In this document: one piece after another, positions 35,279-43,489 of the stretch
Numbering within the stretch: the first letter of the stretch is position 1
How the letters are laid out: each line of letters begins with the position of its first letter
Assembly (NCBI GenBank): GCA_030526485.1
Contig: JAUNCS010000001.1
Span: 62,001 to 126,000 of the forward strand
Source of the DNA: Erysipelotrichaceae bacterium
GTDB lineage: Bacteria > Bacillota_I > Bacilli_A > Erysipelotrichales > Erysipelotrichaceae
Direction of reading: 5' to 3'
DNA length: 64,000 bases
The notes under the pieces: generated by a model
The model's input: the letters and a program-made list of their open reading frames with translations, nothing else
The model's database searches: none
Told to the model about the DNA's origin: nothing
Translations under genes and position numbers: made by a program

Positions 35279-36294
35279 AAATATTAGTAACAGGCGCTGC
35301 CGGCTTTATTGGCACAAACTTCGTATATTACGAATTAGAAAATCATCCAGAAGATCAGATTGTTGCGTTAGACTTATTAACTTACGCTGGCAATTTAAAG
35401 AATCTTGATGGCTGTAAGGATAACCCAAACTTTAAGTTTGTAAAGATGGATATCAGAGATAGAGAAGCTATCTATAAATTATTTGAAGAAGAACAGTTTG
35501 ATATTGTAGCTAACTTCGCTGCAGAATCACATGTTGATAGAAGTATTGAAGATCCTGAAGTTTTCTTAAGAACTAATATCATTGGTACTGAAGTATTAAT
35601 GGATGCTTCTTTAAAATATGGTGTAAAAAGATACCACCAGGTTTCTACTGATGAAGTATATGGTGATCTTCCTCTGGAAGCTACTGACTTATTCTTTACT
35701 GAAAGCACACCTTTACATACAAGTTCTCCATACTCTGCTTCAAAGGCTAGTGGAGACTTACTTGTAATGGCATACCATAGAACATTTGGTTTAAATATGT
35801 CTATTTCAAGATGTTCAAATAACTATGGACCTTACCAGTTCCCTGAAAAGTTAATTCCATTAATGATTAATAATGCTAGACACGATAAGAACTTACCGGT
35901 TTATGGTGAAGGTTTAAATGTCAGAGACTGGTTACATGTCTATGACCATTGTTCAGGCATTGATCTGGTTATGAGAAATGGTGAAAATGGCGAAGTTTAC
36001 AATATTGGCGGTCATAATGAAAGACACAATATCGATGTTGTTAAGACTATCTTAAAGGAACTTGATAAGCCTGAATCTTTGATTACTTATGTAACCGATA
36101 GAAAGGGCCATGACTTAAGATACGCTATTGATCCAACCAAGATTGAAACTAAGTTGGGTTGGAAGCCTAAATACAACTTTGAATCTGGTATCAAGGAAAC
36201 TATCAACTGGTATTTAAATAACCAGCAGTGGATGGATGAGGTTACCAGTGGTGATTATTTAAAGTATTATGAAGAAATGTATGGCAATCGTTAA
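35275..36294 (+). CDS. rmlB: dTDP-glucose 4,6-dehydratase (RmlB)
   Basis: 339 residues, extended short-chain dehydrogenase. NAD-binding GAAGFIGTNF (7-16), NFAAESHVDRS, STDEVYGDL with the catalytic Thr-Asp-Glu, and the YSASKA Tyr-Lys pair (about residues 157-161), then RCSNNYGPYQFPEKLIP and GLNVRDWLHVYDH. It forms dTDP-4-keto-6-deoxyglucose for RffA and possibly the aminotransferase at 1-1006. It overlaps YfhO by 4 bases (ATGA). The stop codon lies within a terminator hairpin that ends the long unit from 15552. Confidence 0.97.
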   Translation: MKILVTGAAGFIGTNFVYYELENHPEDQIVALDLLTYAGNLKNLDGCKDNPNFKFVKMDIRDREAIYKLFEEEQFDIVANFAAESHVDRSIEDPEVFLRTNIIGTEVLMDASLKYGVKRYHQVSTDEVYGDLPLEATDLFFTESTPLHTSSPYSASKASGDLLVMAYHRTFGLNMSISRCSNNYGPYQFPEKLIPLMINNARHDKNLPVYGEGLNVRDWLHVYDHCSGIDLVMRNGENGEVYNIGGHNERHNIDVVKTILKELDKPESLITYVTDRKGHDLRYAIDPTKIETKLGWKPKYNFESGIKETINWYLNNQQWMDEVTSGDYLKYYEEMYGNR

Positions 36295-36309
36295 GATTGC
36301 CTTTTCTTT
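36283..36309 (+). terminator. Terminator containing the rmlB stop codon in its loop
   Basis: GGCAATC (36283-36289) pairs with GATTGCC (36295-36301), 7 bp, loop GTTAA that contains the stop TAA, then TTTTCTTT. Confidence 0.65.
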
Positions 36310-36313
36310 GGCG

Positions 36314-36322
36314 TGATATAAT
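36314..36322 (+). promoter_or_regulatory. Extended -10 promoter for the 36349 unit
   Basis: TGATATAAT is a perfect extended -10, placed immediately behind the rmlB terminator. The predicted start is near 36329 and the leader about 20 bases, without an obvious Shine-Dalgarno before ATG 36349. Confidence 0.55.
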
Positions 36323-36348
36323 TCTAAAGACTGATAAAAGTAATTAAT

Positions 36349-37308
36349 ATGAAATTAAGCGTTATTGTACCTGTTTATAATGTAGAAAAATATCTGGACA
36401 AATGTCTGGATTCTTTAGTATGTCAGGGAATAGATGATTATGAAATCATTGTCGTAAATGACGGTACTAAAGATAACAGTCAAGATATTATTGACAGATA
36501 CGTTAAAGAATATCCAAATATCGTTAGATCATTTATTAAAGAAAATGGTGGCTTAAGTGATGCCAGAAACTATGGTATTAAACACGCTACTGGTGAGTAT
36601 ATTACTTTCCTTGATAGTGATGACTATGTTGAAAAAGATTTATATAAGAATATGTTGGCTCTAACCAATGATGGAGAAGCAGACCTAGTAGTAGCTGATC
36701 TTCAATATGAATTTGAAGATGGTTCTGAAGAAAGCTTTGTCAAAGAAGGTTTAAACAGAGTTGATGATAACGATATTAACAGTTTATTCCTGTCTCCATT
36801 ATTTTCGTGGAATAAATTGTATAAGAAAGAACTGTTTGATGAATTAAAATGCCAGTACCCGGTTGGTTTATGGTATGAAGATATTCCGGTAACTCTAAAG
36901 TTTTTCTCAAGCATTAAAAATGTGGCTTACTATAGTGGTACTGCTTATCACTATCTTCAAAGAAGTTCCTCAATTATGGGTTCTTCATATAATGACAAGA
37001 TGTATGATATCTTCACTATTTTTGAAGGTGTAGTGAAAGATTTTAAAGAAAGAAATGTCTATGATAAGTTCCATGATGAACTGGAATATCTGCTTGTGGA
37101 ACATTTCCTGGTGTATGGTGCTTTCAGATTCCTTAGAACTGAGCACTATAAGGAAATGATGCCTAAGGCATTTAAGTTTGTTAAGGAATATTTTCCTGGC
37201 TATAAAAAGAATAAGTATATTAAGACATTAGGTAAGAAAAACGAAATCTTCTTAATGACAAATAATAAATTAACTATGCCTTTCTGGCACTGGTATCTGA
37301 CAAAATGA
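36349..37308 (+). CDS. GT2 glycosyltransferase
   Basis: 319 residues, GT-A fold. LSVIVPVYNVEKYLDKCLDS (residues 3-22), VVNDGTKDNSQD, KENGGLSDARNYGIKHATGE, DSDDYVEKDLY (metal-binding Asp pair), WNKLYKKELF, WYEDIPV. It is very similar to the next gene and to 49410; a 37-base stretch is identical to 49604-49640. It adds a sugar to the lipid-linked unit in the cytosol. It is the first gene of a three-gene transferase unit with its own promoter. The last four bases overlap the next gene. Confidence 0.92.
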   Translation: MKLSVIVPVYNVEKYLDKCLDSLVCQGIDDYEIIVVNDGTKDNSQDIIDRYVKEYPNIVRSFIKENGGLSDARNYGIKHATGEYITFLDSDDYVEKDLYKNMLALTNDGEADLVVADLQYEFEDGSEESFVKEGLNRVDDNDINSLFLSPLFSWNKLYKKELFDELKCQYPVGLWYEDIPVTLKFFSSIKNVAYYSGTAYHYLQRSSSIMGSSYNDKMYDIFTIFEGVVKDFKERNVYDKFHDELEYLLVEHFLVYGAFRFLRTEHYKEMMPKAFKFVKEYFPGYKKNKYIKTLGKKNEIFLMTNNKLTMPFWHWYLTK

Positions 37309-38252
37309 GTAAAGTAAGTGTAATTGTACCGATATATAACGTAGAGAAGTACGTTGAGAAGTGTTTAAAATCCATTCAAGGCCAATCCTTGAATGATTTT
37401 GAATGTCTTGTAATAAATGATGGTACAAAAGATAACAGCGTAGAAGTGGCTAAAAAAGCCGTAGAAGGTGATGATCGTTTCATCTTCTTTGATAAAGAAA
37501 ATGGTGGCTTAAGCGATGCCAGAAACTATGGCGTAGCCAGAGCTAAAGGTGAATATATCTGCTTTGTAGATAGTGATGACTATATTGATGAACATCTATT
37601 AGAAGAAACTTATAATGCAGGTGTTGAAAATAATAGCGACATCGTATGTTTTGATATGTATTATGATTTCATTAATACCGGTAAACTTGAATACTCTGAT
37701 GGTGCCAACTTTGAAGGTACTTCAAGCTATAAAGATAATAAAGAAATCATCTTTATCAATAACAGTGCCAACAATAAACTGTATAAAAGAGAATTTCTAA
37801 GTGATAAGAAGTTCTTTAAAGGTATGTGGTATGAAGATATGGCAATGATTCCTAGCTGGTTGGCTATGGCTAACCAGGTAACTCATGTATCTAAGCCGCT
37901 TTATTATTATGTTCAAAGAGAAGGTTCAATTACCCATAAGGCTGATGACAGATTATTTGATATCTACAAGGCTATGAACATGATTAAGGAAAGTCTGCAC
38001 ATCGATTCTTATGGAATCAGAGGCCTATACTTTGATAACTGTCTGGTAATGACTACTTTAAGAATCAAAGATATTGATGATAAGAATACCCGTTTCCAGT
38101 ACTACAAAAAGAATATGGAATTATTAAACAGGGATTATCCTAACTGGTATGAAGACGTTAAGAAAGAAGATTACAGCTTTAAGCAGAGAACTATCTTCTT
38201 ATCATTAAAATTAAAGATGTTTAAACTGGTAGACTATATCTACAATAAATAA
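37305..38252 (+). CDS. GT2 glycosyltransferase, tandem paralogue
   Basis: 315 residues. VSVIVPIYNVEKYVEKCLKS (residues 3-22), VINDGTKDNSVE, ENGGLSDARNYGVARAKGE, DSDDYIDEHLL, NKLYKREFL, WYEDMAMIP. It arose by duplication with the upstream gene: same length, same motif order, and near-identical NGGLSDARNYG block. Start ATGA overlaps the upstream stop by four bases. The two may act in sequence or on different acceptors; donor sugars are unknown. Its C-terminal 80 residues, which differ from the upstream copy, are rich in Lys and Tyr. Confidence 0.92.
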   Translation: MSKVSVIVPIYNVEKYVEKCLKSIQGQSLNDFECLVINDGTKDNSVEVAKKAVEGDDRFIFFDKENGGLSDARNYGVARAKGEYICFVDSDDYIDEHLLEETYNAGVENNSDIVCFDMYYDFINTGKLEYSDGANFEGTSSYKDNKEIIFINNSANNKLYKREFLSDKKFFKGMWYEDMAMIPSWLAMANQVTHVSKPLYYYVQREGSITHKADDRLFDIYKAMNMIKESLHIDSYGIRGLYFDNCLVMTTLRIKDIDDKNTRFQYYKKNMELLNRDYPNWYEDVKKEDYSFKQRTIFLSLKLKMFKLVDYIYNK

Positions 38253-38254
38253 AA

Positions 38255-39388
38255 ATGAAAAAGAAAATACTATTTGTAAATGATGAAATGACCATGGGTG
38301 GTGTAGCACGTATACTTAATACTTTCTTAAAGATGATTGACAAAGAAAAGTACGAAGTAGATCTTTTGGTGTTGCATAAAAGAGGTGAACTGTTGGCTGA
38401 GATTCCTGATGGAATAAATGTAATTGGTGGCAGTGACTTCTTTAACGCAATTGATATTCCTTTAAAACAGTGCAAAGGAAACATTTTATTATCAAAGCTA
38501 AGATTGCTGTTTTATATGAAAACAGGTCTTATCAAAAATAAGATAGCTAAAGAAAGAAAAAAGATTTTAAATAAACACTACGATATTGAATTCAGTGCCA
38601 AAGAAGGTTTCTGTACCATCTTTACTGGCTATGGCGATTCTGATAAGAAAGTAAACTGGGTGCAGGTAGACTATAAAGAATCTAACTACTCAAGCAATCA
38701 TATGGGCTTAGTTAAAGATGCACTAAGTCATATCGATATGAATATCGCCTGTTCAGAAAAGGTAATGGAATCTTATAAAGAACTGTTTGGTGTAAAAAGA
38801 ATCTGTGTTATTCACAATCTTGTGGATGAAGAAAGAATCAGAAATTTAAGTCTTCAAGCTAAAACAATTGAAACAGAAGATAAGAAAATCAATCTTATTA
38901 CTGTTGCCAGATTCCACAGACAAAAAGCCGTTGATCGCTTAATTAATATCCAGGCTAAATTAAAAGATTATTACAGTCTGATAATTATTGGCGATGGTGA
39001 ATTAAGAGAAGAATTATATGAACTGGCAAAGTCAAAAGGTGTCTATGATGACATTAAGTGGTTAGGCATCAGATCTAATCCATATCCGGATGTTAGAGAA
39101 TGTGACTTATTTGTAATGTCGAGTTTATATGAAGGTTATCCAACCATGACCGTAGAATCATTAATCAGTGATACCCCAGTTCTTACAACAAGAGTTGCGG
39201 GCGTAAATGAACAGATTAATGATACAAATGGCTGGATTGTTGAAAACAGCGAAGAAGCCTTATATGAAAAGTTAAATGAATTAAAGAATTCAAAAGACTT
39301 GTTAAGACAAATGAAAAACGATTTATTCAACTATCATTATGATAATGAAAGTATCTTAAATCGTTATTATGAAATATTTGAGAATTAA
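38255..39388 (+). CDS. GT4 glycosyltransferase
   Basis: 377 residues, GT-B fold family 4. N-terminal FVNDEMTMGGVARILNTFL, VNWVQVDYKESNY, and NIACSEKVMESY; C-terminal TVARFHRQKAVDRL, IGDGELREEL, WLGIRSNPYPDVRECDLFV, and SSLYEGYPTMTVESLISDTP with the E-x7-E region. It is the last gene of the 36349 unit. The stop TAA (39386-39388) overlaps the stop of the convergent gene (39385-39387), so the bases TTAA end both genes. No terminator hairpin is visible between them. Upstream spacing is two bases, without a clear Shine-Dalgarno. Confidence 0.9.
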   Translation: MKKKILFVNDEMTMGGVARILNTFLKMIDKEKYEVDLLVLHKRGELLAEIPDGINVIGGSDFFNAIDIPLKQCKGNILLSKLRLLFYMKTGLIKNKIAKERKKILNKHYDIEFSAKEGFCTIFTGYGDSDKKVNWVQVDYKESNYSSNHMGLVKDALSHIDMNIACSEKVMESYKELFGVKRICVIHNLVDEERIRNLSLQAKTIETEDKKINLITVARFHRQKAVDRLINIQAKLKDYYSLIIIGDGELREELYELAKSKGVYDDIKWLGIRSNPYPDVRECDLFVMSSLYEGYPTMTVESLISDTPVLTTRVAGVNEQINDTNGWIVENSEEALYEKLNELKNSKDLLRQMKNDLFNYHYDNESILNRYYEIFEN

Positions 39389-41067
39389 TCTAAGATATAA
39401 CTAAAATAATCCGCTTTATCAGGATAGTACTTCAACATTTCATTGTAGAAGTACTTTTTCATTTCAGGCGTATAATCGCTAATTCTTTCATAAACAGTTA
39501 TGTTGTGTCCTGTTTCCAAAGTGTTTTCATAAATTGGATGATAGATAGAAGAAATTAGTTCGTAGTTTATAATCGCGTCAGAAATTATGTCAAACATGTG
39601 CTGATAATTTCTATCGGTATAAACCATTGGATCAACAGTAATGATGTATTTAATGTACTGGTAATCTTTAGGGAAACCATCTCTAATATCAAAGACTGCT
39701 GAATCGATATTAGGGAAGTCAATATCTGGCAACATTGCGTTTCTTAATAAGTCGTCAGTAATAATACCGTACGCTCCACCACTTAAGAAAGCGGTGAAAG
39801 TATCATCTGGTTCTACTGACTTAATATATTCAGATATTTCCATCAGTTTATATTTATTCTCAAGAACTTCAGGATTCTTTCGAATATTGGTAAAGATGTA
39901 ATTATTACCCATATAAGTAAATATTGTAAGTGGTTGAATTAGTAACAATACAATAAGTAAATATTGAGCATATTTAACTTTAGATAGGTATTCAATGCCG
40001 ATCACAAACAGAATAATGATATTCAATAAGAATATGTAGTAATGATGGTATTCAAATGACTGAATCTTCCAGATCATCAGACATGGTACTACGATAGATA
40101 CAATATTTATTACTAATAGACTTCTATCTTTTTTAAATAAAACAAATAGTCCAATAACGGATATAACACAGATTATTGGTGAGATATTATTGATGAAAGA
40201 TAGAATCTTGCCATCGTGATTATAGAAGGCATAAGCCTCATCAAAATTATTTGTAAGAGTATTAATCATAAATGGTCTAAAGAATAATAGGCACACAATC
40301 AATAAAACAATTCCAGATGACAGAAGTTTAAATAAATCAGTAAACTTCTTTTCTTTATGGAATAACCATTTAATGAAATATGAAAGATAGAAACAGACAG
40401 CTGAATACAGATACCATCTTCTTAAAAAGATGGCTAAAAACATAAACAGATTGACTGCCAAATTATCAACGTTATCTATTTCTTTGAAATCAGGAAGAAT
40501 GACCAGTAAATATCCTAATGTGATAAATAGCAATCCTGAACAGTCAACCTTGCCATAAAACAATGTCAGATACAAAGGATAAACAACCAGCAAGGTGACT
40601 AATGGAATGTATCTGTTCTTGTTTAAATATTTAAAGTAGGCAATCTGCAATAAGACAAATGTTGGTAATAAGAATATTAGTAAATTTGTTAATGCGAAAA
40701 AGGTATATGACTGATTAAGTAATATAAAAGGCAGTCCAAAAAGAGCTGGCAGAAAACTGTAATCCATATTATTCATTGAAGAATAAACAAGTGGTAGTAT
40801 CTCTTTTGGATTTTCAAAGAATTTTAATCTTAAAGTTAAGGCTCTGATCCAATGACCGGCATAGTCGTAGGCATAAATAGTATTCTCTTTTTTGAAGAAA
40901 ACAACTAAACCAACCGCAATGATTATTGCAGCTAAAAGCGAATTAAATAGTATATTTTTATAGTTATTTCTTAAAGTATCTTTATACTTTCTATAAACTA
41001 TTAATCCTGATAAAAGAATGATTATAGGATAAATGGATAATAGTAACAGTCTAATAATGTTGTTCAT
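39385..41067 (-). CDS. GT-C-like membrane glycosyltransferase
   Basis: 560 residues with about 11 membrane segments and a soluble C-terminal domain (about 400-560). The first outer loop has YAYDYAGHW (D68, H72-W73), recalling the DEFxHW motif of the GT-C proteins at 9614 and 12436. It probably uses an undecaprenyl-phosphate sugar outside the cell. It is divergent from the GtrB-type enzyme at 41148, a natural donor source. The start ATG 41067 has no Shine-Dalgarno; TATAAT lies only eight bases upstream on the minus strand. The family assignment rests on topology and the loop motif. Confidence 0.6.
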   Translation of the reverse strand: MNNIIRLLLLSIYPIIILLSGLIVYRKYKDTLRNNYKNILFNSLLAAIIIAVGLVVFFKKENTIYAYDYAGHWIRALTLRLKFFENPKEILPLVYSSMNNMDYSFLPALFGLPFILLNQSYTFFALTNLLIFLLPTFVLLQIAYFKYLNKNRYIPLVTLLVVYPLYLTLFYGKVDCSGLLFITLGYLLVILPDFKEIDNVDNLAVNLFMFLAIFLRRWYLYSAVCFYLSYFIKWLFHKEKKFTDLFKLLSSGIVLLIVCLLFFRPFMINTLTNNFDEAYAFYNHDGKILSFINNISPIICVISVIGLFVLFKKDRSLLVINIVSIVVPCLMIWKIQSFEYHHYYIFLLNIIILFVIGIEYLSKVKYAQYLLIVLLLIQPLTIFTYMGNNYIFTNIRKNPEVLENKYKLMEISEYIKSVEPDDTFTAFLSGGAYGIITDDLLRNAMLPDIDFPNIDSAVFDIRDGFPKDYQYIKYIITVDPMVYTDRNYQHMFDIISDAIINYELISSIYHPIYENTLETGHNITVYERISDYTPEMKKYFYNEMLKYYPDKADYFSYILD

Positions 41068-41075
41068 ATGTGTTA

Positions 41076-41081
41076 ATTATA
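41076..41081 (-). promoter_or_regulatory. -10 element eight bases before the 41067 start
   Basis: On the minus strand TATAAT is followed by TAACACAT and ATG. No good -35 is visible. TATAAA at 41084-41089 is an alternative -10 that would leave a leader of about ten bases. Confidence 0.4.
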
Positions 41082-41100
41082 ACTTTATACCCCATAAAAA

Positions 41101-41130
41101 TGGACTAAGTATCTATTTATTAGGTAAAAT
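41101..41130 (+). promoter_or_regulatory. Probable promoter for the GtrB-like unit
   Basis: TGGACT (41101-41106), 18-base spacer, TAAAAT (41125-41130). GTGGAG follows at 41135-41140 as the ribosome-binding site for ATG 41148. Confidence 0.4.
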
Positions 41131-41147
41131 TGAAGTGGAGAATTTAA

Positions 41148-42065
41148 ATGATTAGTATTATTGTACCTTGTAAAAATGAAGAACAGGCTATCCCACTTTT
41201 TTATCCTGTTTTAATAGAAAACTTAAAGAATCTTAATCAGGATTATGAACTGATTATTGTGGATGATGGTTCAACTGATAAAACGGTTGAAGTCTGCATG
41301 GATTTAAAGAAAAAAGACCCTAATATCAAAGTTATCAGTTTTTCTAGAAACTTTGGTAAGGAAGCTGGTATGCTTGCTGGTTTAAAAGAATCAAAGGGTG
41401 ACTATGTCGCTATTATGGATGCTGACTTACAGGATCCACCTGCATTACTTGAAGAAATGTATCGATACGTAACTGAAGAAGGTTATGACAGCGCAGCTAC
41501 TTATCGTGTTGATAGAAAAGGTGAACCACCTATCAGATCTTTCTTTGCCAGACAGTTCTATCGCTTAATTAATTCAATGATTGATGTAGAAATTGTTGAT
41601 GGTGCCAGAGATTATCGATTGATGAGCAGAAAAATGGTTGATGCGATCATTTCACTTCCTGAATATAACCGTTTCTCAAAGGGTATTTTCTCTTGGGTTG
41701 GTTTCAAGACTAAATATGTAGAATTTGAAAATGTTGAAAGAGTGGCTGGTGAGACTAAATGGTCTTTCTGGAAACTGTTTGCTTATGCGATTGATGGAAT
41801 TGTTGGCTTTACAACAGCTCCACTTAGAATTGCGACTTACTCAGGTTTGACTGTATCGGTATTTGGCTTCTTATATATGCTTTATATCGTAATTAAAGCT
41901 TTAACTATTGGTGATCCGGTTGCCGGTTATCCAAGTCTAATTGCGATTATCTGCTTACTTGGCGGTATTCAGTTAATTGTAATTGGTATTATGGGTGAAT
42001 ATATTGCCAAGACTTATCTGGAATCTAAGAGAAGACCCCATTACATTATTAAGGAGATTAAATAG
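41148..42065 (+). CDS. Undecaprenyl-phosphate glycosyltransferase (GtrB type)
   Basis: 305 residues: GT2 catalytic domain plus two C-terminal membrane segments (about 226-250 and 262-285). Motifs: ISIIVPCKNEEQAIPLF, VDDGSTDKT, FSRNFGKEAGMLAGL, DADLQDPP (metal binding), DGARDYRLMSRKMVD, and VAGETKWSFWKL, which together define GtrB/CsbB-type enzymes that put glucose or a related sugar on undecaprenyl phosphate. The product would feed the divergent GT-C protein (39385), YfhO (33008) or another GT-C. No GtrA-type small flippase gene is present. GTGGAG is seven bases before ATG. Confidence 0.93.
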   Translation: MISIIVPCKNEEQAIPLFYPVLIENLKNLNQDYELIIVDDGSTDKTVEVCMDLKKKDPNIKVISFSRNFGKEAGMLAGLKESKGDYVAIMDADLQDPPALLEEMYRYVTEEGYDSAATYRVDRKGEPPIRSFFARQFYRLINSMIDVEIVDGARDYRLMSRKMVDAIISLPEYNRFSKGIFSWVGFKTKYVEFENVERVAGETKWSFWKLFAYAIDGIVGFTTAPLRIATYSGLTVSVFGFLYMLYIVIKALTIGDPVAGYPSLIAIICLLGGIQLIVIGIMGEYIAKTYLESKRRPHYIIKEIK

Positions 42066-43489
42066 TGCTGATAGGCGATTTCTATTACGAAATACCTAAA
42101 ACATTGCCACAATTAAATGCCACTTCGTTTTACTTTGTGGCATTTTGTTTTGTGGTTTTTTGTCTGTGTCGACCTTTTAAATCTTTCTTTAGACCTTATG
42201 TATTGTTGCTAGCAAATACAGTATTTGCCTATTCATTCGGTTTATACAATTTAAAGTGGTTACTGGCTTTATCTGTACTGAGCTATTTAATTAGCATATT
42301 AATTAATAAAATAAAGAATAAACATATTCTTTATGCATCCAATCTATTCTTTATTGGCATGCTGTTTGTTTTTAAATATGATTCAACTTTTGTTGGAAGA
42401 CTTATTATGCCATTAGGCATCTCTTTCTACATCTTTAAGATTGTTTCTTATTTGAATGATATTTATAAAGAAAAAATTGAGTGTGAATTTAATCCAATCC
42501 TATATCTTGATTATGTAATGTTTTTCCCTTGTATTACCGCAGGACCTATCAATAGAGCTAAAGACTTTTTTGAAGAATTAAAGAGTAAACATGAATTTGA
42601 ATATACCGATATCTCAACTGGTTTCTTTATGCTGGCGGTTGGTTTATTTGAAAAAGTTGTTGTCTGCGATTTTATAAAAACAGTAACTATTAGATGTTTG
42701 GACAATGTTGAACTTACGGGTATTAATGTTTTACTTGGTGTAATTCTTTATTCTTTTGAAATCTATCTGGATTTTGATTCGTATTCTAATATCGCAATCG
42801 GTATTGCCAGAATGCTAGGCTTCAAACTTAAAAAGAATTTCAATGTCCCTTATTTATCTGCTGGTATTAAGGATTTCTGGAATAGATGGCATATATCTTT
42901 ATCTTCATGGTTAAAGGATTATATCTATATTCCATTAGGTGGCAGCAGAAAAGGAATTGTAAGACAATATTTAAATATTTTAATTGTCTTCTTATTCTCT
43001 TCTTTATGGCATGGTATGACTGTTAACTTTGTTATCTGGGGTATGGGTCATGCGGTATTCAGAGTATTGGAAGATACTTTTGAAAGATATGTATATCCAG
43101 GAAGCAAAAATAAGTTTATTGCTTTATTTGAAAAACTATTAAAGATTGTGCTTACATTTGTTTTGGTTACAATTCTTTGGGTGTTCTTCAGATATCAGAA
43201 TGTAAATGACGCCTTAGCTGTCTTTAATAGAATTATTGATGGAGGCTCATTTAGTTATGAAACAATTGGTTTAACCCTAATGGAATTCAAGTGGTTAGTG
43301 ATTCTGGTTGTTAGTGTTATCTTGTCTGATTTGATCAGATATTTTACAGATATATTTGAATTTATGGGAAAGAGAATCTTTATTCTTCGCTGGGCATTAT
43401 ATGTAGTGATGATTCTTGTTTTCCTTGTATTTGGCGTATATGGTGGCGGTGCCTTTGAGGCAGGAGACTTTATTTATAAATGGTTCTAA
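42065..43489 (+). CDS. MBOAT family O-acyltransferase, copy 1
   Basis: 474 residues with about 11 membrane segments. The MBOAT core is clear: GPINRAKDFFEEL, DFDSYSNIAIGIARMLGF, NFNVPYLSAGIKDFWNRWH, SSWLKDYIYIPLGGSRKG, and SSLWHG with the invariant His. Such proteins take acyl groups (acetyl in alginate AlgI; D-alanine in DltB) and pass them outward. The start is GTG 42065, overlapping the preceding TAG by one base; no later ATG would keep the first segment. The partner SGNH protein begins ten bases before its end. Three MBOAT genes lie in this window, each next to a lumen-side partner. Confidence 0.92.
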   Translation: MLIGDFYYEIPKTLPQLNATSFYFVAFCFVVFCLCRPFKSFFRPYVLLLANTVFAYSFGLYNLKWLLALSVLSYLISILINKIKNKHILYASNLFFIGMLFVFKYDSTFVGRLIMPLGISFYIFKIVSYLNDIYKEKIECEFNPILYLDYVMFFPCITAGPINRAKDFFEELKSKHEFEYTDISTGFFMLAVGLFEKVVVCDFIKTVTIRCLDNVELTGINVLLGVILYSFEIYLDFDSYSNIAIGIARMLGFKLKKNFNVPYLSAGIKDFWNRWHISLSSWLKDYIYIPLGGSRKGIVRQYLNILIVFLFSSLWHGMTVNFVIWGMGHAVFRVLEDTFERYVYPGSKNKFIALFEKLLKIVLTFVLVTILWVFFRYQNVNDALAVFNRIIDGGSFSYETIGLTLMEFKWLVILVVSVILSDLIRYFTDIFEFMGKRIFILRWALYVVMILVFLVFGVYGGGAFEAGDFIYKWF

